DNA of 64,000 nucleotides, taken from contig JANTQA010000023.1 of assembly GCA_027625915.1 (NCBI GenBank), forward strand, positions 9,052,001 to 9,116,000. Reading direction: 5' to 3'. Position 1 is the first letter of the stretch; each line of letters begins with the position of its first letter. Shown one piece after another: positions 24,781 through 37,840 of this stretch. This stretch comes from Anaeramoeba flamelloides. Its lineage: Eukaryota; Metamonada; Anaeramoebidae. The notes beneath the pieces are model-generated. The model did no database searches, was not told where the DNA came from, and saw nothing but the letters and a program-made list of their open reading frames with translations. The translations under genes were made by a program, and so were the position numbers.

Positions 24781-26442
24781 TTTTTTTTTTTTTTTATGGA
24801 TTTTACTGATAACTTCTTATAAACCCCTTTTAAATTTCTTTTTCAAATTTCTTTTTCTTTTTTCCTTTTTCCTTTTCAATTTTTAATTTTTGCTTTTTAA
24901 ACATAAAAAAAATTGGGTATGTCATTCCCTTGAACAATCGTGAAATCAATGATTTTACGCTTAAATTACCTTTGAAGAAATTTAAGTAAAAGTGCATCTA
25001 GAGTGTAATTTAAACTTCTTCTATCAATAAATAATTTAATTATATATTTTTTAAAAATTACATTTTAGAAAAGAGAATTTCAGGCTGTTTTAGTATTGAA
25101 TGTCCATGATATAATTGTTTTTAATAATTTTAATCTTTTAAAACGAAATTCATTTTATTTGAGAATATTATTTAAATATTATGAAACAATTTTATGACAA
25201 TTAAATAAACTAGTTTTTACTAACTTGCTTGAAATTCTTTCAAAACTTATTTAGTATTAATAAAATAATCTACCACACTTTTTGTTTATTATCTTGTAAA
25301 AGTCAGATATATTTTCTAGATAATTCTTTTTAATTTTAATAAATAAAAATATATCCTTATTTTAAAAGTATTAATACATCTTGTATTTATTTAAACATTT
25401 TATTAAATATTTACTCAAATTCAACTCATCAATTTAACAATATATATCAGAAAAATAAAATCAAAAAATAACTTTTTCTATTACCTTTTCAATCTTGAAA
25501 TTTTATTATATTGTGAATTTTAAAAAATTCTTTGAATTCATAATCATTATTCTTTCACGACATATAAGATTAATTTAGCTTTTTTAATTCAATTCCTAAT
25601 CAAATTAAGTAAAATGTATAATTATGTGAAATTGTGAGATTCTATTGGATGGGATTAAATTACAAACCATGGTAGTGGTCTTCATACCAGCCTTAGAAAT
25701 TAATTGTAATTTCTTAATTATTAACCTTTCAAGTAATTTTAACATATTTTCTAATTTATTAATATAATAATTTGATCAAATACAAAGATCTTCAAAAAAA
25801 CAACCAACTTTGAAAAATAAATTAAAAGAAATAAATTAAACAGTGATCAGATCAAAAGATATTTTTTTTTTAGGTTTTAGAATTCATTGGTTGGTTGTTT
25901 GAACATTTGTATTGATCAATACTTATTAATTCATGAATAATCCTTAAAATACCAAATTATTCTCATATTGGATTTACTAACAAAAGAAATACTCTAGGAT
26001 AATAGTAATCATTAAGTGTATGCTAGCTTTTTAATTCTCAATAGTAAAAAATATCGCTTGACACAATCATTTTTTAAAAACAGCAGCTTAAATTCAAAAT
26101 TTTTCACAAAAAGGTTTGTTATAAAAATGGTTGATCTATAGATTGTTTAGGTTTTCTCTTTTTTTTTATTGATAAAAATGCAAATTGTGCCTTTTTAAAA
26201 TTTCGATTAAGTTCAATTAAAATAAGAGTCTTATACCAGAAGTTAACACTTTCACTTTTTTTTTAATTTCAAATAGGATCTGAAAATTTTCTTCTTTATT
26301 TAGTTTTGATTTTGTTTGATTTTGGTTCCTTAAAGTGCTTTGTTTATATAACTTCATTAGATTTTTTTTCAACATAAAATAAAATCCCACATTAGAGTCC
26401 CGAGATAAGAACAAACGCTAAACCATACAACATTTCCCAAAG

Positions 26443-26993
26443 TAAACCCCATTCCAAAAATTTGGAAACACCCAAAATCAAAAATAGGCAAAAAAAAACC
26501 CTCAATTTATTTTTTTTTTATTATTTAAGGGAGGAGTTATTAAACCACATTTATGTTACCAAGTATTAACGTTTTTATAAGTAATTATTTTGATCCAAAT
26601 ATAAGAAAAAATAATATAAAATGAAAAAATAAAAATCTGTGAGTCCCAAATAATGAAACAACTGCCGAACAAAAAATGTATTGGAAAATTTGTTGAAATT
26701 TCACCAACGATTGTTGATCGATCAAATGATAAGATACCATGGTCCAATTGTATGTGATTTTTCAATTTAACAAACTCAACACTAACTTTCTATCAACCAT
26801 CGAAAAAAAAAATACCAGATCTCACGAAATAGATTACTTAACTGGAAAAAAGGAAATGAAAAAAAAAAACAAAAAAAGACAAAAAATGAAATTAGTTTGT
26901 AAAATCAAAATTATTTCCAAATTGAATTTAAAGTGTAGTATGTTATTCTTTCAACTGTTTAAACTTGTGTCCAAATTTTTGGAATTTAGTTTA
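26443..26993 (+). mobile_element. Family C MITE, copy 2 (about 550 bp)
   Basis: The inverted ends are TAAACCCCATTCCAAAAATT at the left and CCAAATTTTTGGAATTTAGT then TTA at the right. The interior matches 46771-47306 over almost its whole length. The two open frames across it (both strands) are shadows of non-coding repeat. Confidence 0.75.
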
Positions 26994-28378
26994 GATTAAA
27001 CAAATCAACTTAAAACTCTATTGAGGCATTTAATTTTAATTGTGTAATTAAAATTAATAAATTGTTTTTCAAAGTTTACTTTAAATACTAAAAAGCAACT
27101 AGAAAGAGCCCAAGTACAAAATATTGTTTTCTCGTCTTCTTTCATAATATTAAAAAGTGAAAATTTTGACTTTATGTGGGCTCCTCCCTTAAGAATAATT
27201 TTTCAAAAACATCAATAACTATTTGATGCTAATTACATCGAGCCAAAAATTGAATTTTTATTTGGTAACAAAACTCTATTAAAAAAAAAAAAAAAGATTC
27301 TTGTGATTCCATTTCAAAGTAAAATATTTTTCTTACGAGGAATAAACTTAATAAAAACATCAGGATTGTTGAAATGATGAATGAAACTAAAATCCCAAGG
27401 AGAAAAACCTCAAATATTTATTTTTTTGAGAAATATTAAATTATTTTTGAAAAATTTTTTAAAAATCTATCTATTAATTATTAAAATTTGAGAATGATTG
27501 GATTCAATCTAAAACCAAATTTAAATAAGTAGAAATAAGTTGAGATTAATCATTGAAATAAAAAAGAATCATTTTTTGATTCCATGGAATGAAAATTAGA
27601 ATTATTTGAGGTTTTTTTCGAAAAAGAATCAAAATGTGAACTCAAGTTATAAAATTAAACAAATTGGTTGTATTTTTTTCAAAAAATAAATAAATTCTCT
27701 TGATTGTCAAAAATTCAAATTAAAAAAAAATTCAAAATTTATCACAAGTTTCAATAAGGAAGGGACAAATTAAATTTTCTAGAAATTTCATTTTTAATTG
27801 GTTTGATAAAGAATCTTGTGTTTTTTCAATTAACAATTAGAGAAATATTTCAAAAACTTGAAATAAGATTATTCATTTTTTAATTGGAAAATAACAGTGT
27901 TAATTAATATCTCGGTTTTTTTCATTGAAACCCTCTTTTGAATAATTCAGACAACCGATCGAAAAACAAGATCCAATTTTTAATGTTATGCGAATAAATT
28001 TTGGGTTCCATTCACCAATTTTGTTAAATTTTTGTTTTGAACAACAAGAAAAAAACAATAAAAAAAAAAAAAAAAAAAGTAAAAATAAGAAAAGAAAGTA
28101 TGCAAGATATTTTGGGTTGTATTTTTTTATTTTAATTTTTTTTCTTCAAACAATTTTCTAAAGAAAAAATAGAAAAATTGAAAATTTTGATTTAGTACTT
28201 GTTTTCAACAAAAGTTTGAAATCTATGAGTAACTAAAGAGTTGTTTGTTTTTTTTTGGAGAAAATCCTTACAAAATAAATTACCCAAAGTGTAACAAAGA
28301 TAAAATATTCTGTATTTTATGGAGTGTGGTTTTGGTTAAAAATGTAGTGATATTTTTAATTAAAAAAATACTATTTAC

Positions 28379-29188
28379 TTAACGATAAGATTTTTGTCTT
28401 CTTGCTCTTGCACCCCTTCCACCAAACTTTTTCATTTCGCATCTTCTTGGATCACTGACTAATAAAGATCGATCGTATCTTAAAAATTTTTTTTTGATAT
28501 CTCTTTTGGACATTTCATCAACATCTATTTTTGGTTTTTTGATTTTGGTTGTGAATTAATTTTATTTTGGTTAGTGTTTAGTTGAAGTTTTTGTTTTGCA
28601 ATTTTTATATTTTAAAAAAAGAAAAGAAAAGTAAAGAAAAGAAAAATAAAGAATAAGAGTAAAAAAAAATAAAAAAAAAAATGAAAAAGCAAAAATAAAA
28701 AAAAAAAAAACAAAAAAGCAAATTTCAATACGTGTTTAGTAAAAAAGAAAAAAAGAAAAAAGATTGTGAAATTTACATTTTTGATGATAAGCTACAATTG
28801 ATTTTGCAATAGCTTGTCTGATAGCTGTGTAAATGGAAATTGGTTGTTAGAAGTTTTTGGAATTTCAAAGAAAAGTAAATTAATTAGTTTTTCTTTACAT
28901 CAAGAACACAAAACTTTAAAAAAAAAAGAAAAATTTATTTCTTTTGTTTTTAGACTTACCATAAACACGGGAAACTGGACCGCCACCTGATACTCTAATT
29001 CTAATATCAAGATCATCAAATTTTGAATTTCCAATAAGTAAAATTGGTTCGAATAATTTTAATCTTAAAGGTTCTGGTTGGACTAAATGGAGTGGAACAC
29101 CATTTACTTTAATGAGACCTTTTCCTTTTTTGCATCTAGCAACAGCAGTTGCAGTTTTCTTTTTACCAAATGTTTGAACAACTTCCAT
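28379..29188 (-). CDS. RPS16: 40S ribosomal protein uS9 (RPS16)
   Basis: Three exons on the minus strand, 29188-28960, 28824-28777 and 28524-28379, encode 140 residues (human 146). uS9 sits in the head of the small ribosomal subunit and its C-terminal tail reaches the P-site tRNA. Family marks are [20 protein letters not shown] at the start, the [21 protein letters not shown] strand-helix across junction 1, and the conserved end [12 protein letters not shown]...[10 protein letters not shown]. Introns are 135 and 252 bp with GTAAGT and GTAAAT donors. The start is the first ATG and matches the usual short N-terminus. No fault is seen. Confidence 0.97.
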
Positions 29189-30595
29189 TGTTTATAAATT
29201 AAAATGAGAGGTGAAAAATAAAAAAAATGATTTGAGTTTCAAATTTATTATTCTTTGATTAATGATTAGAGTCTTTGAAAATCTTTAGAAAAAACGAGTT
29301 ATTACAGAGTGTTGATATTTTTTAAGATTATTTCAAAGACAATTATTAATGTAAAAAGATAAAATATCAAACTTCTCGAGGTTTAGAATAAAAACTTGAT
29401 AAAATCATTTTTGATTTTATTTTTATTATATAGGAGACAGACAAATAAAAACTTTGCAAATTGAAAAAGATTCAAATAGCAGACTAGTTTAGTTAAGAAA
29501 TAGGAAATATTAATCACTAATTTATTCTAAAGCCTTTAAAAACAATGTGACGGATTATAGTTGATACAAAGAGAGTTCAAAGGATTTAAGGTCTTTTCAC
29601 ATTTTGTGATCTTGATACCAATTGAAAAACTGAACTGTAAACAATAAACAAGATTTAAGGAGAGCTTGTTAAATGTAAATATATAAAATTTCAGTTTTTA
29701 GTTTTTTTGAGTATTAAGAGAGTAACTTCACCTTTAGACCAGTCAAAAATTTGAAGTAAATGGTGCTTGAAAATTAAATAATCTGAATGATTAATTATTA
29801 GAATAAATCTCAAAAATCTATTAGAAATATTATTAAACAAAATAGATGACATTTTTTAGACCATGGATCACAAAACTAAAAATGATTCTTTACGGAAAGT
29901 TTTTTTAAAATTCCTTTTCAACTCTAAAAATAGAAACACGAAATAATAGTATCCGTATATTGTATAATTCACATTTAGAACTTCCTAAAGTAATTATTTT
30001 TATGATTTATTTAATTTCAAAGATTAACTCAATAATCATCAACATAAAACCCAAAGATTGATTAGTTTTGTTTGCATTTTAAAAAAATTAATTGTTTCTT
30101 CAATATATTTTGAATAATTGAAAATAATTTGGAATAATGATACAGCTGTTTTAGAAAAGTGTGTACCAAAAGTTTTATTCGATGTTGACTGAACTGATTA
30201 AAACATACGAATTAGACAGTTTTAAGCCCTACTTATAAAACTTTGAGTCCACACTTTTTTAAAACAGCTATACCAGAATTAATTATTTAATTTTTTAAAA
30301 CAATAGACTATTTTTTTAACAACTCATCTACATTTCACAATAAACTTTTGAAAGATATTTTTCAATTTTAAAGTCTGTATAATGATAGCTCAACCTTTAA
30401 ATTTATGGCGAAATGTAGATTTTATTCTGAAATTGTTGATCTTTTTAATAATACATAGATCCTTTTTTAATTGATAAGATCAACAAATATACTACTTGAC
30501 TAATTGATTTTTTAGAGACATTTGAACCATGTAGCACTAATGTGGCTAAACCCAATAACAACATTCTTTGATCCTAGACTTCTCCTTGTTAGACA

Positions 30596-30871
30596 CTAAT
30601 TCCTTAAAGGTAGGAAGATACCAGATGTGATCCTTCGTCTAATTGCCGATCTATTCTCTGATAGTGAATCGCATAACTCATGATATTCGCACATTACCAG
30701 GCCACCACCTTCTTCAACATAACGGGCAAGTTTTTTTCCTAATTGCTTTGATCTGTGTAGTGGTTTATTAGATAGATAGACAAAAATAGCCTGGTATTTG
30801 CGCAGCTTATGGAAACTTGGTGACTTTTTATCAACATGAACTATCTTGACTTGATTGACAAAATTGTTTCT
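30596..30871 (-). pseudogene. ThuA/class I amidotransferase-like domain fragment
   Basis: The minus-strand frame of 91 codons, without an ATG, reads KYQAIFVYLSNKPL, then LGKKLARYVEEGGGLVMCEY. This is the pattern of ThuA-like (class I glutamine amidotransferase fold) domains, in which a strand 'yDavlvws' is followed by 'LG..La.YV..GGGlV'. It ends at TAG, and similar residues seem to continue past the stop. Upstream, the 66-codon frame at 30876-31076 on the same strand may be the preceding part. It looks like the remains of a gene; an undetected splice structure is the alternative. Confidence 0.35.
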
Positions 30872-31724
30872 TTATTCATTTTGAACGTTTATGGAATCGG
30901 TTATTGGTGCTTTTAAATACTGAGTAATCTTTTAATTGAATTCTGAAACTAACATCAATACATTTAAACTTTCTTTTTCCAAGAATTTTATTTCTTCTGG
31001 TTGCTAATTGCCAATTTATTAATTTGGAATTCTGTTTTGCCAAACAAAGTGAAGTCAAACAATTGCCTGTAATCAATTTACTGGCAGTCTTGATTTACAA
31101 AATTTGGAGATGTACAAATATTTTAACAGATTTTTTACCTTCTTTTTCATTTTAAACCATATGGCCGGGTTTTCCCTTTTTTGTAAATAGGGTTATTTTT
31201 TTAATATGGTTCTTTAAATAATATTTTACTTACTTTGAAAATTGTTTAGTCTTATCGGAATACTTTTCATATATAATAATAAAAAAAAAAAGAAATTTAT
31301 ATATAAACCAAATTTCAAAATTAGGGGTAAGTTTTATTATTGTTATTCTTGTTTTTTTATTTGTCTTTTAATAAATACTTTGATTACACAATCTTTTTAT
31401 TTATTAATCTTTGTTGGCTATTATCTCTAAAAGCGTTAGTAAAATACCTTATTATTTAAAAAAAAAAAAAAAAACAATTAAAAAAATTTTTTATTGATGA
31501 AAAATCTGCCCTTATTTTTGAAATTAAGTTTATATTAAATTTTCATGAGAAACAAGTGAAAAAATAAGGAACTTTGGTTTCAAAAAAAAAAATACAAAAA
31601 ATGTAACTTGATTGTGAAAGTTGTGTTATTAAATTATAAGTGTTTTTTTATTTTAAAATAACAAAACCCATTTCTAAAAAATGTCTACTAACTCTTTATC
31701 AAAAAGAGGAAAAAAAAAAAAAAA

Positions 31725-31935
31725 AACCAATTTAAATTATTTTTCCAAACGTATTATAAAACCAAATCTAAGTTACATCGTATTAAGGTTTAATATATAA
31801 CATTTTTCTACAAATAAAAGAAAAAAAAATGTAACAGAAAAAAAACCATCTGCCCATCTTGACGAAACGAGCTGAACAAAAAATTGTATTATTAAATTTG
31901 TTGAATTTTACCACTTTTTATTCAGAAAATAAATA
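31725..31935 (+). mobile_element. Family C fragment
   Basis: It is similar to the left half of family C (around 46830-47000). Shared segments are ATTATTTTTCCAAACGTATTATAAAACC, a GTATTAAGGTTTTA-like segment, and GAACAAAAAATTGTATT followed by TTTGTTGAATTT. Both ends are missing. Confidence 0.5.
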
Positions 31936-32580
31936 AATAAATTTCATCTTATCTTATTGTGTGTGAATTTTATGTTTCCTTAAACTCAATTTTAACCTTT
32001 GAATAAATAAAGAATAAAATTCTTGATCCAATGAAAAAATTTATATAAGTTTGTATAATGATTCAAAATAAAAAATATAAAAAATAGTTTTTAAATTCAA
32101 AGTTATTTCTGAACTGAATAGAAACTATGGAAGTGTTATAATTTCATCTTTTTTAAGTGTTTCCAAAATTTTGGAATTTTTTTATATTTAAATTATCGAT
32201 AAAATATATTCTTTGAAAATAATGGAGAATTTGAAAATTAAGTTTTTTTCAACCAAAATATTTTCTTATTTTAGTTTTGAGTAAAAATATAGAATCTCTT
32301 GAAGAGATAAAATATCGGAATATAGGTATTTTCAATTCTTTCAATTCTTTATCTATTGTTAGCCCAACGTATATTAGTTGAATTGTAACACTCCAGCAAG
32401 TTATTCCAATTTTTTAATCTTTTGATAAATTTCAATAAGTAATACAACCACCAAAATTTATATTTTAATATTTGATCCGAAAATATTATCAGAATTCACT
32501 TTTGTAATTTTTGATTTTTAAAAATTTGTTTTCCAATCAAAATGAAGCAACTAAATGAGAAAACAAAAAAAAAAATGATA

Positions 32581-32777
32581 CAATCAATTCCACTTTTAAG
32601 GTACAAACTTTCAACAAAATTTAAGGCACAATAAAAATCTCAAATTAAGGCACAAGATTCAGATTCTAGTAAAATAAATTGTAAAAAAAAATATTACAAA
32701 TTTTGTGCCTTAATTTGAGATTTTTATTGTATCTTAAATTTCGTTGAAAGTATGTTACTTAAAAGTGTAACTGACTG
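32581..32777. mobile_element. Family A MITE, copy 4
   Basis: Left end TA-CAATCAATTCCACTTTTAAG; right end AAAGTGTAACTGACTG-TA. Iterons (TTAAGGCACAA) are retained in both arms. Confidence 0.8.
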
Positions 32778-34140
32778 TAAATCAATATAAACTTTCAAAA
32801 ATTTATTTAAATCTATCATTATTATATTAAAAATCTTTCTATTGAAGTTTGTTAAAGACTATCATTCTTTTGTTCTCTCTGGGGGGTTGAAATACACCCA
32901 ATGTTGCAAGATAATAAAAATCTATTTAATTAATTATTTGATAAGGAAAATCAAATTACTAAAATTTTTGATTTTTACGATGATTACTTGAGAATTTATT
33001 AATCCAAAACTTTTCCAATTTCTGAACAAAACAATACAAAATTTTATTAGATTTTGTTTATCTCTTGCCGAACTCCCTCTCCTGATAATTTTGAAGTATA
33101 TAAATATCCTTCCTTCAACTCAATAACACTTGAAAATAAAGCGAGTGTACAGATACCACTCAGTCAGGCTTTTCAACTTTGAAATCTTTGTAAGTTATAT
33201 TATTGAATTTGGGTAGTAAAAAATCAGAGTAATCCAACTTACAAATTTTCGAAAAAATCTTTAAATTTCAACAAGATCATTAAACTTATCATTCTTTAAA
33301 TCCAATTATTCACATTATAGATATCAAGGTGATTTCTGTTGAGAATAAAATACGGAAAACCCTTAACTGTTTGATAGATATTTTTGAAAACTTTTTGTAT
33401 CACACTTTTTTAAAATTGCTTTATCTATTTTAACAAACTCTTACAAAAATTAAAGGAAATAAAATTATTTAAACAAATTTCGAGAAACAAAAACCATTTA
33501 AAATCAGTTTTTAAAGGTGGGTGTCTCTGAGTTTTGTCAACCTTAGAAATTACATTCAAAAAAAATTGTTTCTGTATTAGCAAACAAATGTTCTTAAAAT
33601 TTTTCAATGTCAGGAATTGAAGTGCTTTTCAAAACAAATTACCTTATTTCAGATAGATTTGAAGTACCTGAAGATCAAAAGAGCTATCAAATTGTTATAA
33701 TTTATTTGTTTCAGTTCTTGTCATAGCATAAAGAATTCAAGAAGGAAGCGATTGAATTGTGATATTTTGTTTTTAAGTTTTAAGAGTGTTGCGATTGTGA
33801 AAATAAAAAAAAAAAAATAAAAGAAATGATTGTTTGTTTGTTTGTTGTTTGTTTGTGTGAACCATTGTTTAAGAAACAGAGACTCAGTCTAGTGTGATTT
33901 TGTTGGAAAAGTAAAAAAAAAAAATATGAAAAAAAAAAAAAGAAAAATAAAGAAAAAGCAAAAGCAAAAAAGTTAAAAAAAAAAAAATTTTTTTGAAAAA
34001 AAGGATTTTTAAAAAAAGGTTTGTTTATTTATTTTGTTGCTTCAAAGACTGTCTATAAATTTTTGTGTTTGTTTTAAAAAACATTTAAATGTGTGTTTAG
34101 GTTTTGTCGATCGGAAAAAGCAATTTCTTTGTGTGTTTGT

Positions 34141-34470
34141 TTAGTTTTGTTTTGTGAGGGTTTCAAGGATATCAGAGTCACCTTGATCCAAAACTGTAAC
34201 AACGGATGTTCTAAAATATTTACCACAAGCACGGCCAAGATCGATATTGTTACCATTGAATTGATGGAATTTACATCGTGAAAGCATTGCATAGTATTGG
34301 ATTTCAGATTTTTTAAGTGGTGGGCAATTGTTGGCTACAATTAATAATTTGCCTTCACCTTTACGTAAATCTTTAAGACACTGTTGGGTTCCAAGGTGGT
34401 ATTTTCCTGATTTGATAACAAGTGCAAGTTTTGATCCAATTCCTTCGTTTTTTTTAGATTTTTTGGACAT
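34141..34470 (-). CDS. RPL30: 60S ribosomal protein eL30 (RPL30)
   Basis: A single exon of 109 residues (human 115). eL30 is a large-subunit protein with the L7Ae-type RNA-binding fold. Family signatures are IGSKLALVIKSGKYHLG, KLLIVANNCPPLKKSEIQYY (the loop that binds kink-turn RNA), HQFNGNNIDLGRACGKYF and the DQGDSDI end. The start ATG follows a short leader and gives the expected length. It is the only clear ribosomal gene here without an intron in the coding part. A TTAA-ended foldback element lies 226 bp upstream of the ATG, where the promoter or a leader intron would be. Confidence 0.97.
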   Translation of the reverse strand: MSKKSKKNEGIGSKLALVIKSGKYHLGTQQCLKDLRKGEGKLLIVANNCPPLKKSEIQYYAMLSRCKFHQFNGNNIDLGRACGKYFRTSVVTVLDQGDSDILETLTKQN

Positions 34471-34695
34471 TTTGAAATAATTATTTTATTCGCTTTTTTT
34501 GTGAGATTTGAAAAAAAATGAAAAATCAAAGCAAATAGTAATTATGATAATAAACACAAAGATCATATTTGGTCAAATACAAATTTGAAATTTTGATTGT
34601 GTCCTCTCAAAGTTCATTGTTGAATAATTTTAAAAGTGTCTTTTATTTACCTTTCTCAAATTTCATATCCTTAATTTCATCGATTTTTTTTGTTG

Positions 34696-35254
34696 TTAAG
34701 GTTTACAATCCCTGAAACTGGAAAAAAGATTATCTTGTATTGGGTGTGTCAACTTGATGTTTTGGTTCTTAGCTGATCGATCCACAACTAAGTTTGGATC
34801 GTATAATTGGTTTAAAAAGGCTATTTTTGTGATTTTATTTTTTTTTTTCCGAAATCCAGATTGATGAGTCTAAGATTAATTGATTGGAAGGTATTGATTT
34901 GAAAGTGTTAATTTTTGGGTTGTCAATTGAAATTATCATTTTCCTTTTACAGAATTAGGAGTAAATAAAAAAAATTTTTTTTACAAGCATCAAATAATAC
35001 AAAGTGTAAATAAAAATTTCAACATAGAAAACAAAAAACTGAATTAACAATTAAATATCTTCCAATTAATTAATCTTAGAACAATCAATCTGGATTTCGG
35101 AAAAAAAAAAAATAAAATCACAAAAATAGCCTTTTTAAACCAATTATACGATCCAAACTTAGTTGTGGATCGATCAGCTAAGAACCAAAATAACAAGTTG
35201 ACACACCCAATACAAGATAATCTTTTTTCCAGTTTCAGGGATTGTAAACCTTAA
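34696..35254. mobile_element. Foldback element F with about 190-bp terminal inverted repeats and TTAA ends
   Basis: The left arm starts TTAAGGTTTACAATCCCTGA; the right arm ends with its reverse complement, GGATTGTAAACCTTAA. The arms (about 34700-34895 and 35062-35250) differ at only a few positions, so the insertion is young. The middle, about 160 bp, is AT-rich and non-coding. TTAA at both ends fits target duplication by a piggyBac-like transposase, which I do not see in the window. I found no second copy. Confidence 0.8.
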
Positions 35255-36384
35255 GGGGATAGTCAACTAAAAAAAAATCTTCAAGTAAATTTAATTGCAA
35301 ATTCAAAAAAAATGCCAAATCTTGCAATTGAAAAATCATGTAAAAATCTGATTACTACAAAAGGTATCTTTCTTTTAATTCTATTTCCCAGAAATGAATT
35401 CTTATTTTTAAAAGTTTGATCCATTTTTCTCATTTTTCGAAAAGTTCAAAACCCAGAATATTTCTAAATTATTTAAAAAAAAATTATATCTATTTTTGTA
35501 AGATGACAGAAACCTTATTATCTATAAAGGAAGTGTACAAAAAAATATACTTAAATACTATAACCACTAACTCCTAAAATAACCCATGATAAAAAATCCA
35601 CTTTATTTCAAAAAAATACTAATATATTTTAAAAGTGTAAAAATATAATATTTTTATTCAAATGAACAGAGTTCAAATCATTTTTTTCTTTTTATTGAAC
35701 AAAAAAATATGAGAAAAAGAACCAAAGAATCAAATTCAAAACCCCCCCAAAATACTTTCTTAAAACCTAAAAAAATCAACTTATAACCTTAAGGAAAACT
35801 TTTTAATTTGATTACTTATAACTTATAATTAATAACCCCATTGTAATTTATCCAGTCTGTTCTTAATAACACAAAAATTAAATCTATTAATAGACTTTAC
35901 AATTACTTATCAATTTTTTTAAAAATTTTCAAACAAATAAAACAAATTCAACAAAATAATTCTAATGAAAAATTAATAGATATACTGAAATAATAACTGA
36001 TTTTAATACTAATAGTTGATTGTTTATATTCTGAATATTTGAAAAATAATATTGGATTAATTTTTAAATTTCAAGAAATTTAATAAATTTCTGTGAATAA
36101 AATAGATGATGATTTTTTTTGTAGATCTTCAAGGATTCTATATTTAATTTATTTTTCTTGTATTTTTAAAACAAGATTCACAGTTCAAGGTTATTTGTCT
36201 ATATAGACTAGCATAAATTACTAAAAGTGATATTTCTTCAAAAATTAAATTGTTTTTGCAAATTTTTCTTATCTAATTGAGAACTAAATATCCAAACCAA
36301 AAAAGTATTAGATCTTCAGAGTGGAAATTTTCTTTGGAATAAATGAAATTTTTTAAAAATGAGAACTCATCTCTCTAAAGTTGA

Positions 36385-37380
36385 CAAATGAAGTTGTATA
36401 TTGGGATTCATTATATTCTGGTTTAAATAATTACTCTATTACCCTTTGGAAAAATATTTAATAAGAGTTACTATTCATTATTAATCTAAGTTTTATTTAA
36501 ATGATAATCAAAATTTCAGAACTTTAAATTCTTGATACTATTGTATTTATTATTGTTACTAGTATCAACTTCTTATGTATATATATCTAGTAGCGAAAAA
36601 AGGTATTTTTTGGGGGTAAAAATTTCAAATAAATGAAGTGTGAATTTTAATTTAATTCAACTTGGAGATATTTACTTTGATAGAGATTAAATAATCACTA
36701 AATGTTTTGAAAATGTTTTACCCATCTATTAAAATTGAAATAGAGATAAAAAAAACAAATAATAAATATTTAGTGTCCTAGGTTTTCCCGAATTAAAAGA
36801 ACAGAGTAAAAATTCATAGATTTTACTATATTCTTTTGAATTCTTGAAAATTAAACTAAAAGTATCCATAGAGTGTCATTATTTTCCAGAATTCAAAAGA
36901 ATAGAGAAAAATATTAGATTTTACCCCATCCGTTTTAATTTTTGGGCAATCTAACTAAGTTTATTTTATTTTAATCTTTATAATTAACCTAAATTTTTTT
37001 AGATTTTAAGTTCATTACAAAAATTAAAAAAAACCTAACGGAAGTATTCAAAAAAAATATTTTTTTTAATTTAAGTCAATAAATAATTCTTTCACTAGTC
37101 AAAATATTTTATTCTCGATTTGAAAGAGATTTATCAGTTTTAAAATATTCTTAATCAAAACTTATTTTGAAAGATATTTAACATTTTAAGTTATAAAATC
37201 CAATTTACCTATTAATATTAAGAATTTTTTCAAATTTAATAGCAAGAATTTTTTTTTTCATCCTTCAGAAATTATAATAATATATTTTTAAAAATAATAT
37301 TTGATCCATGATCTTTTATTAACTAATCAGTTGTTTATATTCAGTGAAGTTCTCTAAAGTGTAAAAATTAGAAAACATTT
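36385..37380 (+). mobile_element. Family G hairpin-array element, copy 2
   Basis: It shares the 5' block (GAACTTTAAATTCTTGATACT to TTAATTCAACTTGGAGATAT), a short hairpin core (36780-37060: AATTAAAAGAACAGAGTAAA, then AAAATTAAAAAAAACCTAAC) and the 3' block (CAATAAATAATTCTTTC onward) with the other copies. The ends are approximate. Confidence 0.5.
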
Positions 37381-37419
37381 CATTTTTTTTTTTAAAATTT
37401 TTACATTATCTTGATATAC

Positions 37420-37840
37420 GTTTGTGAAAAAAAGTGAAACAGGAAAAAAATTAAAAGATGGTTTTTAATTGGGAACCTTACTGAAAATGAAAAGTAAGAT
37501 CAATTAAAAAAAGAATAAAGAAATAAATAAAGACAAAATGAAGTATTCAACACAACAAAAGTATTTCTAGTAGTAACTATCTTTTAATAACAGTTTTTTC
37601 TTTGAGATTTAACTATTAAAAATTTGTTCATGATAGCATTTTTTTTGAGATCTCCAACAGTTAAAATCAATGATTTCGATAAAAAAATAGAATTTGATCA
37701 TATTTGTTTATTCAATTGATAACACCATAATGAATGATTATTTGAAGCTTATTTATTACTTTTTTTAATTGGTTTTATTTTTATTTTTCAGGTTCTGTGA
37801 TTTCTGTGACTCTATTAAGGTTTCCTATTTAAAAATGGTA
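37420..37840. mobile_element. Family B MITE, copy 2
   Basis: The left end GTTTGTGAAAAAAAGTGAAA and GGTTTTTAATTGGGAACC, plus the interior GACAAAATGAAGTATTC, match 6210-6607. The right arm is eroded. Confidence 0.55.

Larger units (their letters stand above)
21945..28378. other. Intergenic stretch rich in nested repeats
   Basis: This 6.4-kb interval has no intact gene. It contains a family E element (about 22330-22505), a family G element (22670-23890) with a family A element inside it (23641-23835), one copy of the H repeat (24470-24780) and a family C element (26443-26993). A 65-codon minus-strand frame at 26217-26414 ends beside the family C element and has no recognisable motif. Confidence 0.5.
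29189..34140. other. Intergenic stretch with a ThuA-like relic and repeats
   Basis: No intact gene lies between uS9 and eL30. It includes the amidotransferase-like relic (30596-30871, perhaps to 31080), a family C fragment (31725-31935) and a family A element (32581-32777). At 33093-33190 there is a TATATAAAT box followed by sequence ending in a strong donor (GTAAGT). An acceptor (ATTATAG) lies at about 33320 with 38 open codons after it. This may be an unrecognised small gene, but I could not define a start. Confidence 0.4.
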
